DNA of 64,000 bases from Glycomyces niveus. GTDB lineage: Bacteria > Actinomycetota > Actinomycetes > Mycobacteriales > Micromonosporaceae. Within the stretch, counting starts at the first letter, position 1. The number at the start of each line of letters is the position of its first letter. The position numbers were made by a program, and so were the translations under genes. Of the stretch, positions 16,683 through 25,920 are shown piece after piece. Where the stretch lies: contig NZ_JAGFNP010000013.1 in the NCBI RefSeq assembly GCF_017592475.1, forward strand, positions 1-64,000. The letters are read 5' to 3'. The notes under the pieces were generated by a model. It made no database searches and was not told the DNA's origin. It was given only the letters and a program-made list of their open reading frames with translations.

Positions 16683-17656
16683 CAGAAGATCCCCTCTCCA
16701 CCCATGCGCTTCGCGAGGCGGTTCGCCGAGAGCACCAGAACGGTGCCGATGACGCCCTTGAGCAGGCCCGCCGCAGTCGCGACCCCCCACTGGCCGCCGA
16801 GCACGCCGCGGAAGTAGACGAACGTGTCCAGCACCTGCGCGGCTTCGGCACCGACCATGGGCTGCTGCAGCAAGAGCTGTTCGAAGCCGACCGTGAGGAT
16901 CGACCCGATGTTGAGGATGAGCAGGAGCGTCGCGACCGGGACCAGCGCCGGCAACGTGATGTGCCAGGTGCGCTGCCACGGCGTCGCGCCGTCGATCGCC
17001 GCCGCCTCGTAACGGTCGGACGGAATGCCCGCGATCGCCGCGAAGAAGATGATCGTGCCCCAACCGACGTCCTTCCACATGCCCTGGGCCACAACAAGAA
17101 GCTTGAAGGTGTCGGCGTTCGTCATCGCGTCGAACCCCGGCATCCCCATCCCGTCGAGGACACCCGCGACGAGACCGCCGCCACCGAGGACCTGCTGCCA
17201 CACCGAGATCACGATGACCCACGACAGGAAGTGCGGCAGATAGACGATCGTCTGCACGAACCGCTTCACCTTGTCGGAGAGCAGCGAGTTGAGCAGCAGC
17301 GCGAGCGCGATCGGGGCCGGGAACGCGAAGACCAGCTGCAACACCGCGATGATGAGCGTGTTGCGCAGGGCCTGCAGGATTTCCGGATCGGTCCAGATCG
17401 CGTTGAAGTTCGCGAAGCCCACCCACGGCGAGCCCTCGATCCCGCGGAACGGCGAGTACTCCTGGAACGCGATCACGTTGCCCGCCATGGGCACATACGC
17501 GAACACCAGGAAGAACAGCGCCCCGGGGACGATGAACGTGTAGGACCAGCGCTCGCGCCAGACGCGCTGACGCAGTGTGGTCTTGCGCTTGGGCGCGGAA
17601 GGCCCCGAGGCCCGCGCGGTGCGGGTCTCGGGGCGTGCGGCGGTTTTCACGCTCAC
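16682..17656 (-). CDS. Sugar ABC transporter permease (LplB type)
   Basis: 324 residues from GTG 17656, whose GTGA overlaps the stop of the binding-protein gene by 4 bases; a GTG at 17650 is an alternative. After a basic N-terminus come six membrane helices (SYTFIVPGALFFLVFAYVP onward) and an EAA loop (PSDRYEAAAIDGATPWQRTWHITLPAL). Forms the transmembrane channel with the downstream permease. The LplB/LplC pair usually imports oligosaccharides released by secreted glycan-degrading enzymes. Confidence 0.92.
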   Translation of the reverse strand: MSVKTAARPETRTARASGPSAPKRKTTLRQRVWRERWSYTFIVPGALFFLVFAYVPMAGNVIAFQEYSPFRGIEGSPWVGFANFNAIWTDPEILQALRNTLIIAVLQLVFAFPAPIALALLLNSLLSDKVKRFVQTIVYLPHFLSWVIVISVWQQVLGGGGLVAGVLDGMGMPGFDAMTNADTFKLLVVAQGMWKDVGWGTIIFFAAIAGIPSDRYEAAAIDGATPWQRTWHITLPALVPVATLLLILNIGSILTVGFEQLLLQQPMVGAEAAQVLDTFVYFRGVLGGQWGVATAAGLLKGVIGTVLVLSANRLAKRMGGEGIF

Positions 17657-19320
17657 TTGCCGGCGTCCTTGAGGGCCTGGGTGTACTCGTCCTTGACCTG
17701 CGTGCCGCCCTGCGACATGTAGTTGGAGACGAACGACTCCAGGTCGTCGATGCTCTCGCGGCCGGTGATGACCCCGCTCTCGAAGTCCGTCCACAGCTGC
17801 TTGAGCTGCGCGCCCTTCGTGATGAACGTGGGGGACGCGCCTTCGAGGCCTTCGAGCGGGCGCACGATGGAGTTCTGCGCCATGGACTCCATGACCGCGA
17901 CGAACGAGTCCGCCCAGGGAGCGGCGTTCGGGTGGATCCGGTACGAGTTGTCACCGGACGTGACCCCGACGTACTGGACGCCCATCTCAGGCAGGTTGTC
18001 GGCGTTGGGGATCGGGATGCCGTGCTCGTCGAAGTCGAAGTTGCGGCCCTCGATGCCCGAGTTGACGAACAGGTGCTCCTCCGATCCGTACGGGGCCGAG
18101 AAGTAGTCCAGGACGTTGAGGATCTGGGTCAAGCGCTCCTCGTCCTCGGCCGCCGCGGCCGAAACGCAGGTCGAGCGGCCGTAGGGCACGTTGCGCACCA
18201 CGAGCTGGGCGGAGCCGTCGAAGCCGGGCATGTCGAAGAAGTCGAACTTCGCGCCGGGCAGGTCCGCCTCCCACTGCGACAGGCCGGCCGCGCCGATCGC
18301 CCCGCCGACCGCGTCGTAGCGGATCGCGGCGCCGGAGACGATGTCGGTCGGGGTGGGGGACATGGAGACCGGGTCGAAGATGCCCTCGGCCCAGGCGCGG
18401 GCGAGCCATTCGAGCATGAGCTTGTAGTTCTCGGTCTGGGTGATGTGGACCAGGTCGCCGTCGGCGTTGTGCTGCCATTCGGGGCCGGTCTTGAACAGCC
18501 GCTGGAACATCGACGCGGTCCCGGGGTGGGCGTCGTACTTGTTGAGCCCGTACACCTTCTGGCCGCCGGGGCCCGTGCCGAGCGCGGAGACCTCCTTGAG
18601 CATGGTGAACAGCTGCTCGGCGTCCTTCGGCGAGCGTCCGATGGAGGTCTGGTCGACCAGGTCGGCGCGCATCACCGGCAGGTTCGTGAGCGCCCAGACG
18701 GTCGAGGGGATCTGGTAGATGCGGCCGTCCTTGAGGCTGGCCTTCCAGATCTCCTCTTTACGTGCTGCCAGGTTGGGCCATTTCAGGATGTTGTCGCCCG
18801 ACAGCGTCTCGGAGAGGTCGGCGAACGCGCCGTCGCGGATGCCCTGCAGGTTCACCGCCGACTGGTCGTTCACGAAGACCAGGTCCGGGACCTCGCCTGA
18901 AGCGAGCATCGTGGCGAACTTCTGGTCGAACACCGGCTGCGGCACGAACTGCGGCTCGAAGCTCACGCCGAGGCGGGCGTTGAGCTCCTGCCAGTACGGG
19001 TTCTCGTCCAAGGGCTTCGAGGGGTCGCCCCAGGTGAGCTGGAAGCTCGTGACCGTCCCGCCGGAGGCGGGCTCGCGGTTGACGGACTTGAAGTACGTCT
19101 GCACCTGCTCGGTGTAGACGTCCTCCATGCCCTCGGTCTCGGTGGCGTAGAACGGCTGCACGTCGAGCTCGGGCGCGGGCTGGAACGTGGGCAGGTCGTA
19201 GTCGCCGCCGGCGCTGCCGCCGACGTTCTCCGAGCAACCGGCGGCGGTCGCGCCGACCGCGGCAGCGGCTCCGGCGGCGCCGACCGCGCCGAGGAACTTG
19301 CGGCGAGTGAAATCGACCAT
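17653..19320 (-). CDS. Extracellular sugar-binding lipoprotein (LplA type, Tat signal)
   Basis: 555 residues; AAGGAGG lies 7 bases before the ATG. The N-terminus combines a twin-arginine motif (TRRKFLG) with a lipobox (ATAAGC), so it is exported folded and lipid-anchored. The body is a large type-1 solute-binding protein (LTWGDPSKPLDENPYWQELNARLG, GEVPDLVFVNDQ, YFSAPYGSEEHLFVNSGIEG), longer than maltose-binding types and typical of binders of long uronic or neutral oligosaccharides. Heads the importer operon; expression probably set by the dyads upstream. Ligand not identifiable. Confidence 0.9.
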   Translation of the reverse strand: MVDFTRRKFLGAVGAAGAAAAVGATAAGCSENVGGSAGGDYDLPTFQPAPELDVQPFYATETEGMEDVYTEQVQTYFKSVNREPASGGTVTSFQLTWGDPSKPLDENPYWQELNARLGVSFEPQFVPQPVFDQKFATMLASGEVPDLVFVNDQSAVNLQGIRDGAFADLSETLSGDNILKWPNLAARKEEIWKASLKDGRIYQIPSTVWALTNLPVMRADLVDQTSIGRSPKDAEQLFTMLKEVSALGTGPGGQKVYGLNKYDAHPGTASMFQRLFKTGPEWQHNADGDLVHITQTENYKLMLEWLARAWAEGIFDPVSMSPTPTDIVSGAAIRYDAVGGAIGAAGLSQWEADLPGAKFDFFDMPGFDGSAQLVVRNVPYGRSTCVSAAAAEDEERLTQILNVLDYFSAPYGSEEHLFVNSGIEGRNFDFDEHGIPIPNADNLPEMGVQYVGVTSGDNSYRIHPNAAPWADSFVAVMESMAQNSIVRPLEGLEGASPTFITKGAQLKQLWTDFESGVITGRESIDDLESFVSNYMSQGGTQVKDEYTQALKDAGK

Positions 19321-19335
19321 GAGGGGCCTCCTTAA

Positions 19336-19468
19336 ATCAACGTTGATGCAGGGGTGAGGGATGTGGCGGGTGTGAAAGTCATGGCGGCGTCCGGTGGCGG
19401 TGGCCTGCCGGGTACTGCTCCAGGTCGCCGGGGAGATAACGGTATCATCGACCATGGAAATGAGTCAA
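19336..19468 (-). promoter_or_regulatory. Promoter and LacI-type dyads of the sugar-ABC operon
   Basis: Minus strand: -35 TTGACT (19468-19463), 18-bp spacer, -10 TACCGT (19444-19439). The -10 lies inside the dyad GATAACGGTATC (19435-19446). A second, perfect palindrome ATCAACGTTGAT (19336-19347) sits in the leader 15 bases before the ATG. Both have the central CG of LacI-family operators. The rest of the 300-bp gap down to 19622 holds a third GATAACGG copy at 19601 and no gene. Confidence 0.7.
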
Positions 19469-19622
19469 TGCTTGACGTCTCGGAATCTCGGTTCTCGGCG
19501 TTTTCTGTTCGGTTGCCGCACAACGTAATCGCAGTACGATACGATTTCGATACCTAATCCTGAGGATGTTGACGGGTCGAGATCGATCGCGATACGGACG
19601 GATAACGGTTTCTATCTGTCGG

Positions 19623-20630
19623 TCAGGCCTGCCTCCACAGCGTCTCGTGGTCCACGCGGTGCAGCAGCGGCTCGCCCGCGACGTACCGCTCGGCGTCCTC
19701 CACCATGAACTGGCCCATCCGGGAGAGCTCGTTGCCGTGGGAGCCGGCCACATGCGGGGTGAGGAAGACGTTCGGGAGGTCGTAGAGCGGCGAGTGCGCC
19801 GGGAGCGGCTCGGGGTGGGTCACGTCGATGACCGCCGAGAGCCGCCCGCTGAGCACCTCGGCGGTGAGCGCATCGGTGTCGACGAGCTTCCCGCGGGCCG
19901 TGTTCACCACGACGGTGCCGTCCCGCATGAGGGCCAGGCGTTCGGCGTTGATGAGATGCTCGGTCTCGGCGAGGTCGGGGGCGTGGACGGTGACCACGTC
20001 GGCGCGGGCCACGAGCTCGTCGAGCGACACGAGGGCCGCGCCGAGCGCGGCCGCTTCGGTCTCCTCCACGTACGGGTCGGCGAGCAGGACCGTGAAGTCG
20101 AAGGGGCGCAGCAGTTCCACCACGCGCCGCCCGATTTTCGAGGCGCCGATGATCCCGATGACGCGGCCGAAGTTGCCGACCTCGGGGTGGATGTAGCCGA
20201 GCGTGAAGGTCCGGTCCTTGCGGAAGTCCTCGCGCAGCTGGAAGATGCCCTTGCCCGCCATGAGGATCGAGGCGAGCGTGTACTCGGCGACCGGCAGCGC
20301 GTTCGCGCCGGCCGCGCTCGAGACGGCCAGGCCGCGCTCCCAGCCGCTCTTGCCGATGATCCATTTGACCGTTCCGGCGGCGTGCAGCACCGCTTTGAGA
20401 CTCGGCGCCCCGGCCAGTGCCTCGTCGCTCAGGTGCGGCGCGCCCCAACTGGAGACGATGACCTCGGCCTCGGCCAGGGCCGCCTTCGCGGCGGGCTCGG
20501 TGAAGTCCCGGGCGATGAGGTCGGGGTCGAAGTCGAGCACGGCCGCCAGGCGCCGCATGAGCGGTTCGGGGAAGAGCTGGTGGAGGAACACGGGGTCCAT
20601 GGCCAGGAGGGCTCGCGGTCGGTCTGCCAC
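19623..20630 (-). CDS. D-2-hydroxyacid dehydrogenase
   Basis: 335 residues from GTG 20630, with AGGA about 7 bases upstream. The NAD-binding motif reads GIIGASKIG, where most relatives have GxG-x-G-x-x-G with glycine in place of the Ser-Lys part. The catalytic Arg (NTARGKLVD), Glu (THPEPLP) and His (TPHVAGS) are all present. Reduces 2-ketoacids or oxidises D-2-hydroxyacids in the cytosol; substrate unknown. Its place between a sugar importer and a secreted lyase-like protein, with similar promoter elements, suggests use on a breakdown product of the imported glycan. Confidence 0.88.
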   Translation of the reverse strand: MADRPRALLAMDPVFLHQLFPEPLMRRLAAVLDFDPDLIARDFTEPAAKAALAEAEVIVSSWGAPHLSDEALAGAPSLKAVLHAAGTVKWIIGKSGWERGLAVSSAAGANALPVAEYTLASILMAGKGIFQLREDFRKDRTFTLGYIHPEVGNFGRVIGIIGASKIGRRVVELLRPFDFTVLLADPYVEETEAAALGAALVSLDELVARADVVTVHAPDLAETEHLINAERLALMRDGTVVVNTARGKLVDTDALTAEVLSGRLSAVIDVTHPEPLPAHSPLYDLPNVFLTPHVAGSHGNELSRMGQFMVEDAERYVAGEPLLHRVDHETLWRQA

Positions 20631-21002
20631 TCGGGGTCCTTCGGGGTCGCCGGATAGATATCGGTTTCTAAGTTAGATCTCGATCCGCAGTTTGTCGAGA
20701 CCTCTGCATCGATCAATCCCGATCGGTCGTGATGCCGAGTCCCGAAGATCATCATGATGATACTGGTAGACAAGGTGATAGAACGAAATAACGATTCGGT
20801 AACGTGTGGTGACGAGGCTGCAGCCGCCTCGGGACCTAGTGGATAACGTTATCTGTCTGAGCCTTGATTCTCGTCTTCGCAACCGCTATCGTCCGCATAG
20901 ACGGACACCGATATGCAGCTCCCGGCCCCGCGGCCGGCCGCGCCGGCGTCCGCATCCCGCATCGGCGGACCCGGAAGGCCCCCCTTCGAAAGGACTCCTG
21001 CA
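20631..21002. promoter_or_regulatory. Divergent control region with LacI-type operator
   Basis: An AT-rich 372-bp region between divergent genes. Towards the lyase gene lies the perfect palindrome GATAACGTTATC (20842-20853), followed by TTGATT and, 16 bp later, CTATCG as possible -35/-10. Towards the dehydrogenase lies a minus-strand TTAGAAACCGATATCTA (20669-20653), sharing CGGTTTCTA with the copy at 19606. No gene is seen inside. Confidence 0.6.
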
Positions 21003-24000
21003 ATGACGCAAGTCGGGCATCGAACGCGGCCGCGCCTCACAGCGCTGACCGCCGCGCTCGCCGCAGGGATCGCGATGGTCGCGGTCCCGCCTGCGGCGCA
21101 GGCCGAGACGAGCTACGACGACCTGCTCACCGCGCACGTCGTCGAGATCAACGAGACCGTGAGCGACGCCGGGTTCGTGCACCCCGGCGTGGGCCTCTCG
21201 GCCGACGACCTCCGCAACGCCCAGGCCATGGTCCGCTCGAACCAGGAGCCTTGGGCCTCCTACTTCGACGCGATGACCCAGGTGACGCCGTGGGCCGCAC
21301 CGGGTTACACGGTCGACAACATGGTGCGCGGCAAACCGGACGTGCCCGTCACTGACACGTTCACCCAGGGCGGCATGCGCAACCGCCTCACCCGCGACTC
21401 CTTCGGCGTGCTCACCCAGGCGCTCATGTGGACGATGACCGGCGACGAGGTCTACCGCAAGGGCGCCATCATGGGCCTGCGCACCTGGTCGAACATGAAG
21501 GCCGACGGGTACGCGTACTTCCCGGACGCGCACGTCCACACCGGCAAGCCGCTCTCGCAGTTCCTCATGGCCGCCGAGATCATCCGCGCCACCGAACCGG
21601 TCGCCGACGACACCCCCGGCACGCACGACGGCTACAACGTCGAGTGGAGCGCCGAAGACGACGCGAAGCTGCTCGGCAACTTCGCGGAGCCGATCGTGAA
21701 CGTCTTCAACTTCTCCAACGAGAAGTGGATGAACCAGCACAACTTCGGGCTGTACGGCCGCATCGCGACCGCCATCTACGCCGACGACGCCGAGGGCTAC
21801 GCCAAGGGCGTCGAGTGGTTCACCGTGAACTCGACCTTCGACGACTACACGAGCGGCAGCATGGCCGCCCAGTTCCCGGTGATCGAGGCCGACGACCCGC
21901 TCAACCCGTACGGCTACGACTTCGTGCAGCTGCGGGAGATGGGCCGCGACCAGGCGCACGCCGAATGCAACATCGACAACTTCGCCGCGCTCGCGCGCTT
22001 CCTCGATGTGCAGGGCACCAAGGTCGACCCCGTCGCCGGCACGGTCTCCACGGCCGACGACGCCGTGACCGCGTACGGCTTCCTCGGGAACCGCCTGCTC
22101 AAGGGCGCCGACGCCTTCGCGGGCTTCATGATGGGCGACTGGACGCCCTATGTGGACGAGCGCAACACGGGCGGGGCCATCTCCCAGGCCTACCGCGGCC
22201 GCATCTTCAACGCCCTCTCCGAGCTGTACTACCAGTACACGTACGTCGAAGGCGTCGACGTCGAGACCGAGGCCCCCTGGCTGGCCGAGCTCCACGCGCG
22301 CATGGACGGCCCGCTCTACCAGTACGGCACCGGCACCGCGAACTTCTGGGCACCGGGCGACAAGAGCATCGAATACTGGGTGGCCTTCCCGCAGGAGATC
22401 GCCGGCACCGAACCGCGCCCGGCCGCCGACACGGCCCTGACCTTCGGCAACTACGGGCTCGCGCTCGACGACGGCACCGCGATCACCACCGAGGACGGCC
22501 ACGCCTTCGCCCGCGCCACCGCCGACGCCGACGGCACCACCAGCGTCATCAGCCGCGTCATGTTCCCGGCCAACAGCCGCATGGGCGTGCTCGTGCGCAC
22601 CGACGGGCCCGCGACCCTCGAGGTCCTCGACAAGGAGGAGCCGAACGCCGCCAACCCGGACGAGACCGCCGCGAAGATCATGGCGAGCATCGAACTGCCT
22701 GACACGCAAGGCGAATGGCGGTACGTCACCTACCCGGCGGGCGGCCTCAACACCCACTTCTTCCGTGTGAAGGGCGACGGCGCGACCGTCGACCTCGACA
22801 AGCTCATCTTCAACGCCCAGACCGCGCTCACCCCGCCGGCCTTCGAGCAGACCCGCGACCGCTACTACCTGTGGGCCGGCAACGAGGCGAGCTTCGACCT
22901 CTCGGCCGCCGACACGGGCGGATCGGTCGCGTACACCGCCGCCGGCCTGCCTCGCGGCGCGACCCTCGACGCCGCGACCGGCACGCTCACCTGGAAGCCG
23001 GGCGACCGCCAGCGCGGCGTCCACCAAGTGCAGGTCGTCGCCGACGACGGCGAGTCGATCACGGCCCGCACCTTCGAACTGTCGGTCGCCCGCAACCGCC
23101 CCAAGATGATCGAGGCGGCCGTGGCCGACGGCGTCGACGCCGAGGCCGTCTACACCACCGTCACCCGCGAGCCCTACGAAGCCGCACTCCATGCGACGAG
23201 GGACGCCTCCGAGTCGGGCACCGACGCGGAGTTCCGCACCGCCTTCGAATCGCTGCTCGACGCAATCGAGAACCTCGATCTCCTCAGCGCGCGACTCGCA
23301 GACGGCACGCTCGACTACACCGGCATGGCCGTCCCGCAAGGCATCTCGACCGGCGGGCTGAACGCCCTCGCCGACGGCGACAACACCAGCAGCTTCGGCG
23401 ACGTGCGCCTGGGCTCGGTCACGCTCGACTTCGGCACCCGCTACCGGGTCGCGGTCGACGAGTTCGACTTCCGGGCCCGGTTCTCGTTCCCGATGCGCTC
23501 CGAGGGCACCAACGTGTACGGCTCGAACGACGGGCTGTCGTGGACGCTCCTGACCGAGCGGGACACCGCGAACACCAACGACTGGGAGTCGATCCCGGTC
23601 GTCGCCGACCAGCGCGGCAAGGAGTGGCGCTACCTCAAGCTCCAGGTCGACGACCCGGGCGTCCCGATCGACCCGGCCTACCCGGGCCTGTGGTCCATCG
23701 GCGAGTTCCGCATCGGCGGCGACCGCGTCGAGGTCCCGGGCACGATCGACACGCTGACCGTGACCTCGCCGGACGCGTTGGCGGGCAGGGTGACCGCGGG
23801 CGACACCGCCCAGGTCGCCTTCACCAGCCCGGAGCCGATCAGCGACGTGACCGCCGCGATCGGCGGCCAGAACATTCCGGTGACCAGCACTGACGGCCTG
23901 TCGTGGACCGGCTCGGTCGAGCTCGGTTCGCTCAACGGCGGCGGCCGCCTCGGCCTCACCGTGGACCACACCACGGCTGACGGCGACCAGGCCGCCACCG

Positions 24001-25268
24001 TGCACGGCTCGACCGACGGCACCGCCCTGTACGGCTCGGACGAAAGCAATCTCGTCGACCTCGCCGACGCGCAAGTGATCAAAGTGGACGGGTCGATCGA
24101 CGCAACGAAAGCCGCGCAGTCCGCGTTGATGCTCGACGGCAACGCCGCCACCTTCAGCGACGTGGCCGCCGTCGACGGCGAGTTCTACCTCATCTGGGAC
24201 TTCGGCGAAGGCGCCGAGGCCACGGTGGACCGCGCCGACTTCCTGGCCCGCCAGGACAACAACGGCCTGGTCCGCATGGACGACCAGGTTCTCCAGGGCT
24301 CCAACGACCTCCGGAACTGGACGACCCTGACCGACCCGACGTTCAAGACGCTCGCCTGGCAGAACCTCCCGTCGCAGAGCGACGAAGGCTTCCGCTACGT
24401 TCGCATCGCGAACAACGTCCTCATCGACATCGCGGAACTCCGGCTCTTCGGCGCCGTCGCCTACGACCTCGACCCGATCCTCGCGCGGGCCGACGCGGTC
24501 GACCTGGCCGCCCACTCGCGCGGCTCGGCGATCCTGTTCACCCGCGAAGTGGAGGCCGTGCGAGCGGCCGCCGCCGAGGCCGGCGCCGACGAGTCCGCGC
24601 TCGCGCAGCGCCTCCTCGACGCCTGGTCCCTGCTCGAGGACGCCGCGACCACCGCCGCAGCGCCCCTCGACCAGGCGTGGGTCACCGCCAGCTCGGCATC
24701 CTGGGACGGCACCAAGAACGCGGCCGCCAACGGCTGGGCCATGTTCGACGGCAACACCGGCACGTTCACCGACACGACCACGAAGAACGGCTGGGTCTCG
24801 GTGATCCCGAGCGACGGCACCGCCTTCACGGTCGAGGCCGTGAAGTACCACCCCCGCGGCGGAGCGGTCCCCCGCGCCAACAACGTGTCCCTCCAGGGCT
24901 CGAACGACGGCGGCGCGACCTGGACCACCTTCGCCTCCACGGGCATCGCGGTCGCGGGCTGGAACACGGTCACCCTGTCCGCACCGGTCCGATACGAGGC
25001 CCTGCGCATCAGCGGCACCGACGGGTACACCAACTTCGCCGAAGTGCAGTTCCTCGTCTCAGCGATCGACAAGACCGGCCTCGACCTCTACCTCACCGAA
25101 GCCGGGGCCCTGTCCGAATCCGGCTGGACCGCCGACTCCTGGACCGCCTTCACCACCGCCCGCGACGCCGCCCAAGCAATCGCGAACGACAAGGGCGCCA
25201 CCCAAGAAGAAGTCGACGAAGCAACCGACGCCCTCGCGGCGGCCACCGCCGGCCTCACCAAGGCATAA
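21003..25268 (+). CDS. Very large secreted lyase-like protein, alginate-lyase superfamily, with three discoidin domains
   Basis: 1421 residues from ATG 21003, with AAAGGA upstream and a signal peptide ending VPPAAQA. Residues ~50-480 are helical, with blocks expected of an alginate-lyase-type (alpha/alpha) toroid: HTGKPLSQFLMAAEIIR, WMNQHNFGLYGRIATAIYADD and GRDQAHAECNIDNFAALARF. A beta-rich region follows, then an Ig/cadherin-like domain (~620-700), and three F5/8-type (discoidin) domains (~777-910, ~1025-1160, ~1225-1352) interleaved with FIVAR-like helical bundles (last ~1358-1421). There is no LPxTG anchor. Probably cleaves an acidic polysaccharide by beta-elimination; the substrate and even the catalytic residues are inferred. 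Confidence 0.72.
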   Translation: MTQVGHRTRPRLTALTAALAAGIAMVAVPPAAQAETSYDDLLTAHVVEINETVSDAGFVHPGVGLSADDLRNAQAMVRSNQEPWASYFDAMTQVTPWAAPGYTVDNMVRGKPDVPVTDTFTQGGMRNRLTRDSFGVLTQALMWTMTGDEVYRKGAIMGLRTWSNMKADGYAYFPDAHVHTGKPLSQFLMAAEIIRATEPVADDTPGTHDGYNVEWSAEDDAKLLGNFAEPIVNVFNFSNEKWMNQHNFGLYGRIATAIYADDAEGYAKGVEWFTVNSTFDDYTSGSMAAQFPVIEADDPLNPYGYDFVQLREMGRDQAHAECNIDNFAALARFLDVQGTKVDPVAGTVSTADDAVTAYGFLGNRLLKGADAFAGFMMGDWTPYVDERNTGGAISQAYRGRIFNALSELYYQYTYVEGVDVETEAPWLAELHARMDGPLYQYGTGTANFWAPGDKSIEYWVAFPQEIAGTEPRPAADTALTFGNYGLALDDGTAITTEDGHAFARATADADGTTSVISRVMFPANSRMGVLVRTDGPATLEVLDKEEPNAANPDETAAKIMASIELPDTQGEWRYVTYPAGGLNTHFFRVKGDGATVDLDKLIFNAQTALTPPAFEQTRDRYYLWAGNEASFDLSAADTGGSVAYTAAGLPRGATLDAATGTLTWKPGDRQRGVHQVQVVADDGESITARTFELSVARNRPKMIEAAVADGVDAEAVYTTVTREPYEAALHATRDASESGTDAEFRTAFESLLDAIENLDLLSARLADGTLDYTGMAVPQGISTGGLNALADGDNTSSFGDVRLGSVTLDFGTRYRVAVDEFDFRARFSFPMRSEGTNVYGSNDGLSWTLLTERDTANTNDWESIPVVADQRGKEWRYLKLQVDDPGVPIDPAYPGLWSIGEFRIGGDRVEVPGTIDTLTVTSPDALAGRVTAGDTAQVAFTSPEPISDVTAAIGGQNIPVTSTDGLSWTGSVELGSLNGGGRLGLTVDHTTADGDQAATVHGSTDGTALYGSDESNLVDLADAQVIKVDGSIDATKAAQSALMLDGNAATFSDVAAVDGEFYLIWDFGEGAEATVDRADFLARQDNNGLVRMDDQVLQGSNDLRNWTTLTDPTFKTLAWQNLPSQSDEGFRYVRIANNVLIDIAELRLFGAVAYDLDPILARADAVDLAAHSRGSAILFTREVEAVRAAAAEAGADESALAQRLLDAWSLLEDAATTAAAPLDQAWVTASSASWDGTKNAAANGWAMFDGNTGTFTDTTTKNGWVSVIPSDGTAFTVEAVKYHPRGGAVPRANNVSLQGSNDGGATWTTFASTGIAVAGWNTVTLSAPVRYEALRISGTDGYTNFAEVQFLVSAIDKTGLDLYLTEAGALSESGWTADSWTAFTTARDAAQAIANDKGATQEEVDEATDALAAATAGLTKA

Positions 25269-25280
25269 CCGCTCGACACC

Positions 25281-25316
25281 AAGGGCCCCAAGCGCAACCG
25301 CGCTCGGGGCCCTTTC
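25281..25316 (+). terminator. Terminator of large lyase-like gene
   Basis: Stem AAGGGCCCC-a-AGCGC with GCGCT-c-GGGGCCCTT, 4-nt loop, followed by TTT, 12 bases after the stop. Confidence 0.88.
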
Positions 25317-25373
25317 GCGTGCGCATTCCCGAAACGCCGACGCCCGCCGCCGCGCGCCGATACCCTCGGTCCC

Positions 25374-25769
25374 ATGGCCTCCCCGCGACTCGCATTGAAC
25401 GCGATCACCGTGACCGCACCTGACCCGCGCGCCCTCGCCGAGTTCTACGCTCGCCTCCTCAGCCTCCCCGTCACCGCCAGCGAACCACCGCGACCCCACG
25501 AACCGTCCGAAGCGGGCTGGGCGCAGATCCGCACCGCCGACGGCCTCATCCTGGGCTTCGAGTACGAACGCCACTGGCACCGCCCGGTCTGGCCCGCCGA
25601 ACCCGACGCCCCGCACGCCACGCAGCACCTCGACATTCAAGTCGACGACCTCGACGCCGCCGCCGACCACGCCGTGGCGCAGGGCGCCGCACTCGCCGAA
25701 CACCAACCGCAGGACGACGTGCGCGTCCTCTTCGACCCGGTCGGCCACCCCTTCTGCCTCTACCGCTGA
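25374..25769 (+). CDS. VOC/glyoxalase-fold protein
   Basis: 131 residues. Two beta-alpha-beta-beta-beta modules are visible: NAITVTAPDPRALAEFYARLLSLPV and QHLDIQVDDLDAAADHAVAQGA, ending DPVGHPFCLYR. The family includes glyoxalases, dioxygenases and antibiotic-binding proteins, so the role is open. TACCCT lies 7 bases before the ATG, so a leaderless transcript is likely. Confidence 0.85.
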   Translation: MASPRLALNAITVTAPDPRALAEFYARLLSLPVTASEPPRPHEPSEAGWAQIRTADGLILGFEYERHWHRPVWPAEPDAPHATQHLDIQVDDLDAAADHAVAQGAALAEHQPQDDVRVLFDPVGHPFCLYR

Positions 25770-25920
25770 ACCGCTGGGCGGCAGCGAACTGCGGTGATCC
25801 CCGGTTCACGACCGCCGAGACGTAGGGGCGCAAAGCCTGCGGCCCGACCCGATGCCGGCGCGGCGCGAGCGGCCCTCCGATCGAGCCCGCGAACCGTTCG
25901 CCCACCGCTACGATCAGGCG

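Noticed and set aside
15780-17954. A 724-codon frame joining sequence upstream to the LplC-type permease
   Set aside because: Only the last 300 codons look like a protein; the upstream part is a frame-shadow of the LplB permease and binding protein. The true start overlaps the preceding stop (TGATG).
20886-24851. A 1321-codon open frame on the minus strand
   Set aside because: Exact shadow of the large secreted lyase-like gene, with no recognisable domain and biased composition.
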